Positions 40,894 through 51,980 of a stretch of 64,000 bases of DNA are shown in pieces. The stretch is taken from assembly GCF_002105155.1 (NCBI RefSeq), contig NW_019029049.1, positions 1 through 64,000 on the forward strand. The letters run 5' to 3'. The notes under the pieces are model-generated. The model was given only the letters and a program-made list of their open reading frames with translations. It had not been told where the DNA came from and ran no database searches. Every line of letters begins with the position of its first letter. Position 1 is the stretch's first letter. Made by a program: the position numbers and the translations under genes. This DNA comes from Lobosporangium transversale (Eukaryota; Mortierellomycota; Mortierellomycetes; Mortierellales; Mortierellaceae).

Positions 40894-41430
40894 TGTCAAG
40901 GACTGACAAAGGGTTTGCAAGGAAAGGTAAGTGAATGAATAACAAGAATGATAATGAGCTGAGAACTAGAATGGATTCACGAATAGTTTTATTGCAGACT
41001 GAGGTTTACTATGTTACAAATCTATCATATTTATACTTGTTTGACTGAAGCGGAGACGCGCTTCAAGAACTCTAAATAAAGCTTACTCAAATATTTCCTA
41101 AGGACTTTTACCATATGCGGAACTTCAAGTGTTGAGTTAACTTAATACACAGGATCCGAGGAAGATATCTGGTGCAATCTTATTTCAAGGTTCCTTGGCA
41201 CTATAAGTCTTGGTTATTGCTTTATAGCTCTTCTAGAATCCTTGGAGCTATTCACGGAGCTAGAAAACTAGGAGACGCGACTTGGCTTGACAGGCAAACT
41301 ATGCATGGAGGAATGAGTGAAGGAAATGAGCGGAACAAATTAATCAAGCACACGTGATCTTTTTCAGATTCGAATCAGACAAAAGTCATTCATCAATTCA
41401 TGAGCTAGACATTGCTTGCTGTTCGTGACA
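40894..41430. repeat. Solo LTR (537 bp) with 5-bp target duplication
   Basis: Begins TGTCAAGGACTG and ends GCTGTTCGTGACA, so the short inverted ends are TGTCA/TGACA. It is flanked by TCTTG at 40889-40893 and at 41431-41435. It interrupts the NLR pseudogene between sequences that are adjacent in the intact paralogue. No internal retrotransposon genes remain, which implies LTR-LTR recombination. Confidence 0.85.
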
Positions 41431-42992
41431 TCTTGTTCCTTGGCGTCTCCGTGCGTTTTGGGATCTTTAAAGAGCGTGTTGGCAGCTGTAAATAAACAGA
41501 AAGACGGAAAGAAGGTATGAACAGAATAATAGGATTAAGCATTATATACTGACTGTTGCCTAACTATCAGAAACATCCATCAAAAGCGAGCAGTACGTAC
41601 ATTCTAAGCCATACAGTGATAACAAAGATAGATGTCTGGAGATGATTACGATCCACTACTTAATGTGTGTATGAGAACCTCACTCTTGGTCAGTCATATA
41701 GATTTCTCCTAGCAAAGTAATAGCATCTAGTCGGGTATCCATGCTCCACTTTGTATCAGCTGCGATCTATCCCAACATCTGACATAGTTCCCATTGGAAT
41801 GCTGCTTAATTTCGACAAGATACTTCATACACAAGAGTCTTGAACTTGATCAGTTCGCCTGTCTGGAGTAGTGCATCAGCTACTCGAAGTGCTGGATACT
41901 ATGCTGACTTGTGACTGAAGCTCAGTCCTTCTTCTATACACTCTCTGAACAATAATCCGCCCTCAAAGAGTGACGTTGATCCCTTCTACGCCTGCAGGCT
42001 CTTGTCCGTGATATCTGTCACTGATGGTAGTCCTTTCTGGATATTTCTTATCTCATCCATAAAGGCATTCAGGTTTAAGTCCTTGACTGCACTCACTATT
42101 TCAAACACTCCTCGGAATATTGCTGATGTTCGTCGAAGAATGCCTTTCATTGTTGATTCGTAATCTGGGTATACTGAAGGGTATGAAAACCATAGGCTGC
42201 CTGGTAGATTAGATGAGGATCTGAATTCTATTTCAGTCCCTTGAGGTATGCAGCTAGTGGCTCATGGAGTTGATCTCGCTTCAAACCCTTGACTTGGTTG
42301 TTGACCATGGCATCGAGGTCATGTGAGACTGTAGCGGACAGGTGATAGAGATGGTCTCTAGCTTGGGCATGTGTACCTTGCAAGCGGGAACTGAGAGTAT
42401 TAAGGATCGAGACAAGATCATCCAAGTTGAGATATCCAAGAGGAGCATACTGTATCAATTTAGCCGATTCCTCCAATAGGTGCGTTTCCAGCATGATGTC
42501 CTGACTTATCCGATTCATCATGGCCATGAGGAGTGTCCTGGATTGGACTTGATCGAGAACTGGGGCGAGTGTCACAGCCTCAACGCCAGTAGTTTCAGCC
42601 TTGGCCCCATCGCTGATAAACATTTCACTCACATCCGATGCCAGTTTACGTAGCCTTTCATGCTCATCTTGGTCGGCTGAAATGCCTTGGCGCCACTTTT
42701 TCTCACTATCAGTGAGATCATTTATGGGGGAGGCAGAGGCAACTCTATGGCATAATGCTAAATCTTTACTAAAAGCTGAATGGATTGAAGAGGCTGAAGA
42801 CATTGAAGCGAGGAGCTTTTTTGAGGGCTTCTGAATACGAGAGAGTACAGAGTAAGGGTCCTGACAGAGCCTCATCACTATAGTGCTATCGTCTTCTATG
42901 GCGCGAGCAGCCTTCATGTAGAAGTCAAAGAGTCGCAGAGCCTGTACAGGCGAGAGTGCGCTTTAAGATGAGAACTTGATAGTGTCAAACAT

Positions 42993-43544
42993 AGCTTAAT
43001 GACTTTCTTTCTTCCTCTGGACTGGTGCCTATTTACTGCGGAGAGAGAAGGGCGGTTTATAGTTGACAATATTTGCCGTCAGTGATATTTGAAAATGCGT
43101 AATCTTTATTTTTATTTTTTTTTTAAAAAACTCGGGCATGAATATTTGTTCCTTACTCAAGGTATTGGTCTTGAGTGTAAAAAGAAATAAAAATTAAAAA
43201 AAAGTGGATTTTGGGGTTGAGAGATGGCGCTGCATAACGAATTGAGAAAGAAAGACAGGAAAGAAAGAAAAGAAAGCAGGATCTAGACTCATCTTGTTCG
43301 CCTCTTATACAAAAATTATGTGGCAGTTTAGGTTCGTTTCCACCATTTTTCACTTTATAAAGGTGGCAGGAAATTTCATATTACGACTGGGAAAAAAAGA
43401 CATTGGAAAAATACAAATCCCGTCAGAAATAAATTTGACCGCCAGCTGAAAATTCCCAAAGCCCCCTACCATAACCAAATTCTTATTCCCCCCGTGAGTT
43501 ATTTTTATTGATTTTAGTATTTCAGTACCAGTATCGCATACTGA
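42993..43544. other. No gene recognised
   Basis: Upstream flank of the NLR pseudogene with A/T runs; the open frames here show no recognisable protein. Confidence 0.4.
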
Positions 43545-43608
43545 TACTGCATACTAAAATGACAGAAAATTAGTATTGTACATAAAATAGCTGAAAGACC
43601 ATTGGCTG

Positions 43609-44350
43609 GAGAGACACAAACAAACATGCACTGATACTAACACAAGAATTGACATTCACAAATAAACATGCAATGATACTATCGCTTAAGCTGGCCCGCA
43701 CAAACTCCATGTAAAGAGAACATAACTTGGTATCATGAAAACAGAAATTTAAGATCACTAGTAACGCTATTGTCTTCCAATTAACTCTTGTCTCTGCAGA
43801 TGCCGTGCTCGTGTTGTTCGTACTCGCAGTTGTCGCATGGCCTCGTCGTACTGCTCTTGAGGTAGCTTAGTGAGGCAGGCCCGGAGAAAGTGATAAGACC
43901 TTGTAACACTCCACCCTTTCTTGACGTTGCTTGGGACCTTGACTAATAATCTCTTAGCTTCTCTTTCCAACTGGCTATTGCAGCCTTCACATGTTGGCAA
44001 CTTTCCCTTATTGGAAACAACGTTGGTGGAGATACTGAATGGATAATTTTGTCGTGATTGCCGTGGTTGCTTAGAATCTTCACTGGAGCTTTCTTCACTC
44101 TCACTTGAATCTTCCCTGCAGCTTTCTTGGCTCTCACTTGAATCTCCCTTGAAACTTCCATGGCCCTGTGCGGGCCATAATTTAGTATCATGAAATCAAG
44201 ATTTTAGTATCACTCTACATAGGATTTGTGCGGGCCAGTTTTTAAGTTAGTATCAGTGCATGTTTGTTTGTGAATGTCAATTCTTGTGTTAGTATCAGTG
44301 CATGTCAACTCTTGTGTTAGTATCACCTGCATCTTTGTTTATGAATGTCT
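43609..44350. mobile_element. MITE-like element carrying a gene fragment (Pack-MITE-like)
   Basis: Terminal inverted repeats of about 140 bp: left 43609-43750 and right 44160-44350 share, inverted, CACTGATACTAACACAAGAA, GACATTCACAAA and TGGCCCGCACAAA. The interior is a piece of a protein-coding gene and no transposase is present. Similar ends occur at 37450-37856. Confidence 0.7.
43767..44160 (-). pseudogene. Captured gene fragment, Ser/Glu-rich, inside the MITE-like element
   Basis: On the minus strand one frame is open for about 130 codons: an acidic repeat (GDSSESQESCREDSSESEES), then LPTCEGCNSQLEREAKRLLV, KKGWSVTRSYHFLRACLTKL and a basic end (RTTRARHLQRQELIGRQ-stop). No start codon is in this frame at the left, so it looks like the 3' exon of a gene. 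No family recognised. Its parent gene is not in the window. Confidence 0.5.
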
Positions 44351-45311
44351 AGTATCACTTCCATGTGCTCTCAAAAAAAAAATGGGCGCTCGGGGCGGGG
44401 ATGGAAATAATACTAATATGCATTTACGGGATTCATCTCCCAAAGTGTCTGGTACTTCATATACGCATATCCACATTCTCAGGATCCATAGAAAACCAGA
44501 TACTCTATAGTAAAGTCCCTCATTTCGGCTCCAAACGTGCTAAAACTTCTAAAGTCGATAAAGCAACCGAAAATATATCTTTCAAAACAGGAAATTGTAT
44601 TTTTGGGTAAAAATTGAAAATGTTTATATTCAAAAGTTTAAGAACTAGGGCATATTGAAGTCAAGGTCTCTACGGAAATTGTCTAGCTTTTAGACAAAAT
44701 ATTGTAGAACCATCAGAATATCTCCAAAACTGACCAAACTTTCCAAAAAGTAAGAATATGTAGTGCATAATATAATGTACTAAGGGACAATACGTGTTCT
44801 TATAAAAGGAATCCGAAGTTCCTTAATGAATAAAACCGGAAAATCACTAAAAAATGATATACGTATTTCTCTCTTCAGCTATAAGTAAAGTCTATGGAAA
44901 ATGCTTGGATTTTGGAAAACTAAGACTCTATACAAAGCTATGTAACGTATCAATCATATACTGTGTGGAAGAGCGCTTTGACGTATTTTTGAGGGAAAGG
45001 CAGACACTTTGGCTTGACATTGAACCTCATTTCGACCATTTTATAACCTTTAAACGGCAATAATTCCAGAAATACTTTAAGGATTAAGATCAAAACATCC
45101 TTGCTTTGTAAGTACCAAAGCCTTATATCCCCCGATACCTCATCCATTTTTCTATAATCGATATACATCCAGCAATAGGCTATTTTACTATGTATTTGCG
45201 ATAATCTAGCTGTCGAAGTCTTGTAAGTCCATTTTTTTACATTAATTTTGTGCGGCAAACTTAGTTTCTAATTGTAGACCAGGAGAGAAAAACGGTTTTT
45301 TGTAGTATTTG
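44351..45311. other. No gene recognised
   Basis: AT-rich DNA; short frames on both strands do not resemble known proteins. Confidence 0.4.
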
Positions 45312-45430
45312 CAGAGGGTCAAGCTTGTCGCACTTTTTGGTTAGTCCTTCTCAATTATAAGAATTTTGTTAAGTAAACCATTAATATTTGAAGAAGTCTA
45401 GCCAAAAAGTGCGACAGACTTGACCCTCTG
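45312..45430. mobile_element. Small MITE with 33-bp inverted ends
   Basis: 119 bp. Ends CAGAGGGTCAAGCTTGTCGC and ...TGACCCTCTG are inverted copies over about 33 bp with two or three mismatches (TCGCACTTTTTGG is shared). It is reminiscent of Tc1/mariner-type ends, but no TA duplication is evident. Confidence 0.75.
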
Positions 45431-45859
45431 ATTATTTGTGTTTCTGGCATAGATGCTTCGTTTTTGGACTGTATTTCTATAGGTCTGTTCGGACGTTTAC
45501 CTGGTTCTGATCATAACAGCAAGTATAAATAGTTCGGTTAATACCGTCCTCAGTTAGTTTGTGAAAAAAGCACAATTTGTTTATGTGTGAAGAATTCGAC
45601 AACAGGTTTTGTGGACACTTTGCAATTGTGGAAAGGGATTTGTAGATCGTTTGCCAGACATCTTTTCCGTGACATGCATCTAAAGAGTGACAAAAAAATC
45701 AGCCACGCACTGAAGTACTAAATTCTCCAACATTAGCAAGCAGGAGTACTAAAATCAATAAATTTTTCCAACTTTACTAGTCCTGAAATACTAAAATCTG
45801 TACACTCTTTTTAAATAAAAAAAATAACAAAAAAGAGCTACTGAGTTTTCACACAACTA

Positions 45860-47462
45860 TGGTGCGTGCCAAAACTGATGCAATAATTTGCATTTTTTAA
45901 CATTCATTCCTCATTCTCCTTTTCCTTTCTAATGATCTTCCCTACCATCCCCACTTCTCATTCTCATTTGTCTCACCTCCGTGGACTGTCATCGCTGTTC
46001 TCATCAATGATGCAATTAGGAAATAATCGCCATTTGTATAGTCATGTCTCATTGCATCAGTTTTGGTAAAAAGTACATGTCAGGTTTGTCCATCCCTTAC
46101 TTCTTTCTTATTCTTTATTCTTTCTTTATAGCACCATCACCACTGATACACCAAGCGACACTCTACATATCTGCCATATCTTTATCATAACATGAAATCA
46201 CTATCCAAATCAACTATCCAAAATGCAACTGCTCTACTTCATCAGGAAAAGTCTTGCAGAGAAGTGCCAAAGAGTTTAGGGATATCTGTTACCTCAGCTC
46301 AAAGGATTAGAAAAAGAGGCAAAGAAAGTATTCCAGTGCTGAGAGGGGGCCGACCCTGCAAAGTCACTAAGAAAACGAAACAGCTTTTATCAAGATTTTT
46401 TGACATGGGTGTATTGGAGACCCTAAAAGATGGCCAACAACTTGTTCAATTGAGGGAAGGAGTGCAGGTTAGTAAATCGAGCAGCAGGAGGTTCCTTATC
46501 CAGGATGACATGGGGGCATATGTAAAACAGAAGCAGCCTGATCTGACGAAGAAGCAAATCTATGCTCGATATAATTTTGCAAAGGATCACTTGGACTGGA
46601 CTCTAGAAGACTGGAAGAATGTGATGTTCTGAGATGAGACCATCTTTAGCAGAGTTGGGTCCTGCGGAAGAAAGTACTACTACAAGCATCGATGGGATAA
46701 AACTCTACGAGCACATCATATCAAAAAGACAAGGCAAGGTGGCGGAGGGAAAATGATGTTCTGGGGTTGTATAACTTACTACGGACCAGGCGATGGCTGC
46801 TGGCTCCAAGACAAGGTGGATTCGGTAACCTACGTCGACGTTCTCAAGGATTATATCTTTAAGTCCAGGGATTACTACTTGATGGATAGGGACAAATTTA
46901 TATTTCAGCAGGACAATGCTAGGATTCATACCGGAAGAATAGCAATGACCAATATCCAAAAGTCTAAGATACCTCTCATGAAATGGCCAGCAAACTCTCC
47001 TGACATCAACCCAATATAAAACATATGGGCATACATGAAGGTGCAGTTGGATCATTATCTAGACAAGGCAAAGAATATGGAGGATCTCTGGGAGAGAGTC
47101 CAAGACGTATGGACACATATCCCTCCTGAATTCTTACACTAACTATACTGCAGTATGCCGAAGAGGATGAGGGAGTTATATAAGGCTAAAGGAGGGAACA
47201 TCGTTAGGGGAAAGGAGAAGTAACAGGAATAAATAAAAACAAGAAGTTGTTAATTGCCATAATAGATGCAATGAGATGCTGAAAGCAAATTGCAATTAAA
47301 TGCTAATTAGGCCACTGATGGCGATGACGATGAGAGTCCATGGAGGTGAGACAAATGAGAATGAGAAACGATGGTGGCAGGGAAGATCATAAAGAAGAAG
47401 AAGGAGAATGAGGAATGAATGTTGAAAAATGCAATTTATTGCCTCAGATTTGGCACGCACTA
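45860..47462 (+). mobile_element. Tc1/mariner transposon with long inverted repeats
   Basis: Ends TGGTGCGTGCCAAAACTGAT and its inverted form ATTTGGCACGCACTA lie inside TA duplications (45858-45859 and 47463-47464). The inverted repeats extend about 200 bp inward. It contains a transposase frame with stops. Relics of the same family lie at about 49664-49800 (left end) and 60418-60708 (right end). Confidence 0.85.
46192..47223 (+). pseudogene. Tc1-type transposase with three stops, one at the catalytic Glu
   Basis: From ATG 46192 it reads MKSLSKSTIQNATALLHQEK, a helix-turn-helix region with GISVTSAQRIRKRGK, and the linker GGRPCKVTKKTKQLL. Catalytic regions follow: NVMF-stop-DET (the Asp of the FSDET box is present, but the codon before it is TGA at 46630); FQQDNARIHTG with the second Asp; and NSPDINPI-stop-NIW, where TAA at 47017 stands in place of the Glu codon of PIENIW. 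A third stop is at 47140. It ends MRELYKAKGGNI, GKEK-stop. The family length of about 340 residues is kept; otherwise only point changes are seen. Confidence 0.85.
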
Positions 47463-47529
47463 TAGGCTATAATGGAGGTTAAGGGTGTTTATAGCTGGCC
47501 AAGTCGAATAACACAACGACTTAAGCTTA

Positions 47530-47752
47530 TTATCCGAGAGCCAGGACCATATATGTCCCACCCTATACCTACCCTTTGTCTTTAGTTTGACTATTTTTTC
47601 CTGGCTCACTATCAAGAAGATGCAGATCCAACTTGGTAGCAGAGCAGATTTATATAGTTTATTTCTTTTATTTAAGGGTAGTTTTCTGAAAAGTTCGCTA
47701 AATTAGGCAATAAAAGAAGATAGCACAAATATGGTCCTGGCTCGATGGATAA
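47530..47752. repeat. Third type of DIRS-like terminal foldback
   Basis: TTATCCGAGAGCCAGGACCA and its near-perfect inverted copy ATATGGTCCTGGCTC...GGATAA frame 223 bp. Between them ATGTCCCACCC, GGCTC..AGAAGATGCAGATC and ATATAGTTTATTTC follow the same order as in the family-A module. No coding sequence of such an element is nearby. Confidence 0.55.
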
Positions 47753-47755
47753 TTG

Positions 47756-48483
47756 ACTAAAATGCAGATTGATACGTTGTTGGGCCTTTTATACTGAACC
47801 AGTTGTGTGAAAACTCAGTAAGGAACCATAAGACCCACAGTAGGGCTCTGTTTTATTATTTAAAAATCAATTCAAGAATTAAACAAGAATGGACTTTTCT
47901 TATATTTCGTGAAAAGAGAGGAAAACTGCTCCCCTTAAAGAGGACTTGAGATGTTATTAAGGGGAGGATATTCATGAGCGAGTTTTGAAATATTTGAAAA
48001 GTTCACCACAAAATCCTTTGACAAGCGGACTGTACACAGTCAAATCAGAATTTTCAGAGGTTTTACGTTTGGACATTGAGACGTGATGCAGACCAACTGA
48101 ATTCAGGCACATTGTTATTTCACTGCATTTGAAAAAAAAAAAAAAAAAAAAAAAAAAAACTAAAGTTACTCATTCCCTCATTCCCTCATTCCTCATTCCC
48201 CATTCCTCTCATTTCTCATTTCATATTCAATAGCGTGCTCAACGCTTGAGGGAAGCTTGCAATCAAGGCCACCATGATAGCGATTGAACAATTGAAATAT
48301 ATGGAGAGTATTCTTGATCTTTGGCTTGATAAACTACATTAAAAGTATAAAGCTATGCAACCCATATTTCCCTTTTACTTTTTTTTTTACATCCATATAT
48401 GGCGATAACCACTACTTGCAACACTTACTCGTACTAACAAATATCTACGCAATCCCCTCAATAATATAAAGCAGCCTATCAGC
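47756..48483. other. No gene recognised
   Basis: Contains a poly-A run of about 27 near 48133 and a short CATTCC-rich repeat at 48170-48210; no convincing frame. Confidence 0.4.
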
Positions 48484-48778
48484 ATGCCCCACGGAAATGC
48501 TATTGCTTCTTCATCTTCTGGCGATGCTGCCTCTTCATCAAAAAACGCAGGTCCAAGCAGTACCGCCTTTGAATTAAGCGTGAAGTAAGGGAAAGAAAGA
48601 AGATGTGGCTATGCACGAAAGGCCAAGAAAGCCAGAGACGAAAGAGAAAAAAGGAGAGACCTGCGAGGGAAAAAAAGGGCCTGTTCTGTGGACGTCCATG
48701 ATGTCACCGGGGAAAAACCCTCATAAGCGCGCCTATTCCCAAGACACGATGATCGGCGCAGCAACAACTAGCTCTTCA

Positions 48779-48847
48779 GCCAGTGCTCCTATTCGAACCA
48801 TTCGAATAGATATCAAAATTCGAATGCTATTCGAACGATTGGCACTG
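48779..48847. mobile_element. hAT-like MITE, short copy
   Basis: CAGTGCTCCTATTCGAACCA at the left and ...ATTCGAACGATTGGCACTG at the right; 69 bp; no clear target duplication. Confidence 0.6.
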
Positions 48848-49116
48848 CAATGTTTTAACCTAATTGATATAACTTACTTTGTAATATGGAATTAAAGTTC
48901 AATAGGACAAAGAGAGGGTTCTTTATTTCTGGACAGACGATATCTTATGTACTGTAAGATATCGTCTGCCCCACGTGAGTGGTAATTTAAATCATCGTAT
49001 ACGGTCTATATGGTGCAGGCACAATAGTAAATGATAATTTTAAACTTTTTTTTTTTTTTTTTTTTTTTTTTGATTGGGTGTAAAATACAAGGACCATACT
49101 TTCGCTACGCGTAACC

Positions 49117-49218
49117 AGTGGTCGTATTCGAACCATTCGAACCATTCGAATCGAACCAGGATATGGCTTATTCGAAGCTATTCGAATTCGATCCGTTCGA
49201 ATCGAATAGGAGCACTGC
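49117..49218. mobile_element. hAT-like MITE, second copy
   Basis: CAGTGGTCGTATTCGAACCA to ...CGAATAGGAGCACTG, about 102 bp, with repeated ATTCGAA inside. No clear target duplication. Confidence 0.6.
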
Positions 49219-49663
49219 TTTCAGCTATCCTCAGCCATCTTATTCGTCTGAGGAAATGGCAGAACACAGAAAAATCTGTCAACAATCTCCTTGAATTTCT
49301 CATGGCCAACAAGAGTCCCTCAAAGACATTGATACAGTACAGGACGTACTTGAGACCTTGGCAGGTAATTTTTTTTTTTTTTTGTTTCTTTGTTTAAGGA
49401 CATTCAATACAAAAGAGATAAATGTAGCTTATATAATAGGTGTTCTACAACGCAAGGAAAGAAGGGGACTGCAGCGTTGATGCAAAGAAAATGCTAAGTT
49501 TTTCGAGGCGATTGTTTTCAAACGGACAGTAAAGAAATATTTCAATCCAAACAAAGGATTCGGTGGTGTCATTGGAAAGGCTTCATCATAGGCGGCCAAA
49601 TCACTGCTGCAGGGCAAACTGACTCGCGAAAATAAGATACCGAAGGCTTTGAAGGCAAAAATA

Positions 49664-49800
49664 TGGTGCGTGCCAAAACTAATGCTATAAATTGCATTTT
49701 TTAACATCCATTCCTCATTCTCCTTACCATAACGGTTTCTCATTCTCATTTGTCCACCTCTAGTTGACTGTCATTGCTACCTCCGTCATAGCTGCCACCA
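49664..49800 (+). repeat. Left-end relic of the Tc1 element
   Basis: TATGGTGCGTGCCAAAACTA followed by GCATTTTTTAACATCCATTC matches the left inverted repeat at 45858-46040. The interior of the transposon is missing. Confidence 0.75.
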
Positions 49801-50069
49801 TGAGGCCTTTCAGAGGTTTGACCTGGCCTAGGCCATTTTTTATACTTTTTATATGTATGTGTTTACGGAATAACTTTCCTTGCCGCTCTGGCCATCAAGA
49901 AGTTAAATCAGGGTCGAGCGGAGGGATATTCACTTGGTCTCTCCCACAGCACAGAGGAAATTCTGGTCGGCTTTTACTACTGCGTTGCACACACATTCTT
50001 CAATAAACATGAAAGCACCGCAATAAGGGCAACTGACCATCGGCTCTAAGCGGTACCTATAATGCATAG

Positions 50070-50167
50070 CAGTGCTCCTATTCCACCTGAAATTTTGTCA
50101 ATTGATATTTATTTTTTTAATCTGAAACATCATAATTGACAAAATTTCAGTTCGAATAGGAGCACTG
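50070..50167. mobile_element. hAT-like MITE with 8-bp target duplication
   Basis: 98 bp, CAGTGCTCCTATTCCACCTG to ...CGAATAGGAGCACTG, almost fully palindromic. ATGCATAG flanks it on both sides (50062-50069 and 50168-50175). CAG.G ends and an 8-bp duplication are typical of hAT transposons. Confidence 0.85.
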
Positions 50168-50854
50168 ATGCATAGTATGGGGGCCCGAAACGAAATCTTG
50201 CTGGAACCTTATTCTAGCGGGTGGTAGAAAGTTGTCTTCGGCAAAGGAGTTATCTTCAGTAGAAGGATCATCCTCAACAGAAGGATCACCTTTACGTTCG
50301 TGTACTCTGAAGGTCAATGGTAAATGGTAATAGTGTAAGATTAAAGACAGATAATGTATAGTATAATAAGCCAATAAAAAACCGAACAAAAAGTAGCACA
50401 CCTTTGTCTTTGTATGGGTCTTTCATTTCGTCCTCATCATCTTCAAAAACAATACTTCGTGTGCAGACAGGCCTAGCGCCATTTTGCACTGAGTTACTAA
50501 CAACGCAGTAAAAAGGAAAAAACTTAGTGGTCCACTGATGGGACGAAAAAAATCCAACCGTTAAAAATCAAACTCACCCTTTATTACTTGGGCACGGTCT
50601 ACGACCATCCTTAGGCAACTGCAGATACTGCATTTATACACTGTAGGAGGCTAGTGGACGGTGCTTGCCCTGCAGATAAGTAATAGTGATGGGTTAAAAA
50701 AAGAATATCCAAAATAATGAAAATCATTTGGATATTAAATAGGGAATCTTTGCCTTCAAATTGACCCAACATTCTGCACATGGTTGCTGGTAGCGCTATT
50801 CAAGCATAGAAGGTATATAAACTTAAGTTCAGCATGCGCCAACCACTACCATGT

Positions 50855-50888
<34 letters not shown>

Positions 50889-51010
50889 AAAGAAAAAAGT
50901 TCCCTACGATTGTTAAATACCGAAATCACTTACCCTTCATTATTTGGGTATGAGCTGCGCACATGGCCTGGACGACTGCACCCACACTCAGACATGGATG
51001 GAAGGAGGAA
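50168..51010 (-). pseudogene. Exon-like fragments of an unidentified gene
   Basis: On the minus strand, pieces with plausible splice sites are seen. About 51010-50930 reads MSECGCSRPGHVRSSYPNNE before GTAAGT. About 50650-50560 reads MQYLQLPKDGRRPCPSNK before GTGAGT. 50489-50402 reads MQNGARPVCTRSIVFEDDED before a GTGTGC donor. 50306-50168 is acidic (DPSVEDDPSTEDNSFAEDN). The Cys/His/Pro spacing in the first piece is reminiscent of a small zinc knuckle. Joining them is speculative; the 3' side runs into the MITE at 50167. Confidence 0.3.
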
Positions 51011-51758
51011 CGATGCGATTGGCAAAACTCGTTCTATCTCTATCAAGTTGAGAAAATATCATTAATGTTTCTACATTTCAAAAACATAAAAATAAAAAAA
51101 TAAAAAGGCCTTACCACATTCCTTACGTTCTGAGGGTATAGTCTTTTGCCATGTCCGTCGCTGCTGCACAGGCTACATGCCATGAGGCGTAGCATTGAGA
51201 GGGATCTCTAACTATGCTGATCAATCTTTGTGGCACCATAGTTTGTAGCAAAAAAAAAAAAAAAAAAAAAAAAATTTGTTTATTTTTATTTAGTGACTAT
51301 GGATTTTCGGCGAATTAATAAAGAAAAGAAGTGACACATTATAGGTCGGCTCCCTCGGATAATATGCTTTTCTCTTCATATTATTCGAGAACGCTGTGTA
51401 ATTAAACAATGTTTACTATCTTCCTAATCTGCAACCTCTATCTGAATGCAACAGAAACTGGGATCCATTATCTTTGCATTTTTTATCTTTTAAACTTCCT
51501 AGTCCTCGTTATTATTATTTTTTCTTATTTCCAAAGAGAGTGAAGATCAGAATGCCAGCACTCACCTCATGCAGTTTGGGTACTGTAGTAACAAATGAAG
51601 CTCAGTCTTGGGTCCTGTAATCATTTATTCTCTAACGTCTGCTCGAAGTTGCTATGATGGTGTTGGCTATTTATACTACTTGGCAGCGCCATGGAAGCTG
51701 CACCGATGTATTTATGCAACATCAATACGTTTGCGAGAAGTTAACGATAGAGAGAGTA

Positions 51759-51980
51759 ATGGTCTACTGAATGATCTACGGTGAAGGACGACCTATTAAC
51801 ATTGTTATAGGTGCCATGTCCGTATGTATTACCTTTCTTCATTGAGAAATAAACTATAAAAAGATCTCTCTATCCTGCAAACCTAATCTACATCTACTTC
51901 TCGAGCCAAAAGAGTGGTGTGGATGGGACAGATGTCCATGGTACCTATGACAATGTGAATAGGTCATCCTTCGTAGACCA
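51759..51980. repeat. Solo DIRS-A-type terminal foldback (copy 2)
   Basis: Reverse complement of 23285-23505 with few differences; begins ATGGTCTACTGAATGATCTA. It is also related to the family-A module at 2159-2417. Confidence 0.75.

Larger units (their letters stand above)
38006..42992 (-). pseudogene. NLR-like gene, full-length decayed paralogue (copy 3)
   Basis: It parallels the gene at 53826-59986. From ATG 42992 there is a stop at codon 10, then the helical N-terminal domain (42917-42228: LSRIQKPSKK, LGYLNLDDLVSILNTLSSRL, NNQVKGLKRDQLHEPLA); the intron near 41620-41480; the linker (RLLDRAQKKPGVANSLRQLK); a deletion of the NACHT P-loop half; NACHT end (MSLEVLPRMVDP, PEDRRMFRVLADEGF); then WD40 repeats with many stops and shifts (39700-38100). 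A solo LTR (40894-41430) and a hAT-like MITE (40569-40672) are inserted; the pentapeptide region is lost. It is clearly dead, but useful because it shows the ancestral frame at places where the other copy is broken. Confidence 0.88.
48484..49660 (+). pseudogene. Fragments of an unidentified gene broken by MITEs and a Tc1 end
   Basis: An ATG at 48484 gives MPHGNAIASSSSGDAASSSK..., then a stop; one frame over a basic stretch follows (GYARKAKKARDEREKRRDLR). After two MITEs another stretch at 49225-49360 reads LIRLRKWQNTEKSVNNLLEF up to a GTAATT donor. After an AG acceptor, about 49480-49660 reads FFEAIVFKRTVKKYFNPNKG before meeting a Tc1 inverted repeat. Whether these belong to one gene is inference. 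No domain recognised. Confidence 0.35.

Noticed and set aside
40894-41430. DIRS inverted terminal repeat instead of an LTR
   Set aside because: It has TG...CA ends and a clear 5-bp target duplication, which DIRS elements do not produce.
46192-47223. Repeat-induced point mutation (C-to-T) as the cause of the Tc1 stops
   Set aside because: The stops do not look like a run of C-to-T or G-to-A changes in CpA context (GAA to TAA is a transversion), and near-identical repeats persist elsewhere in the window.
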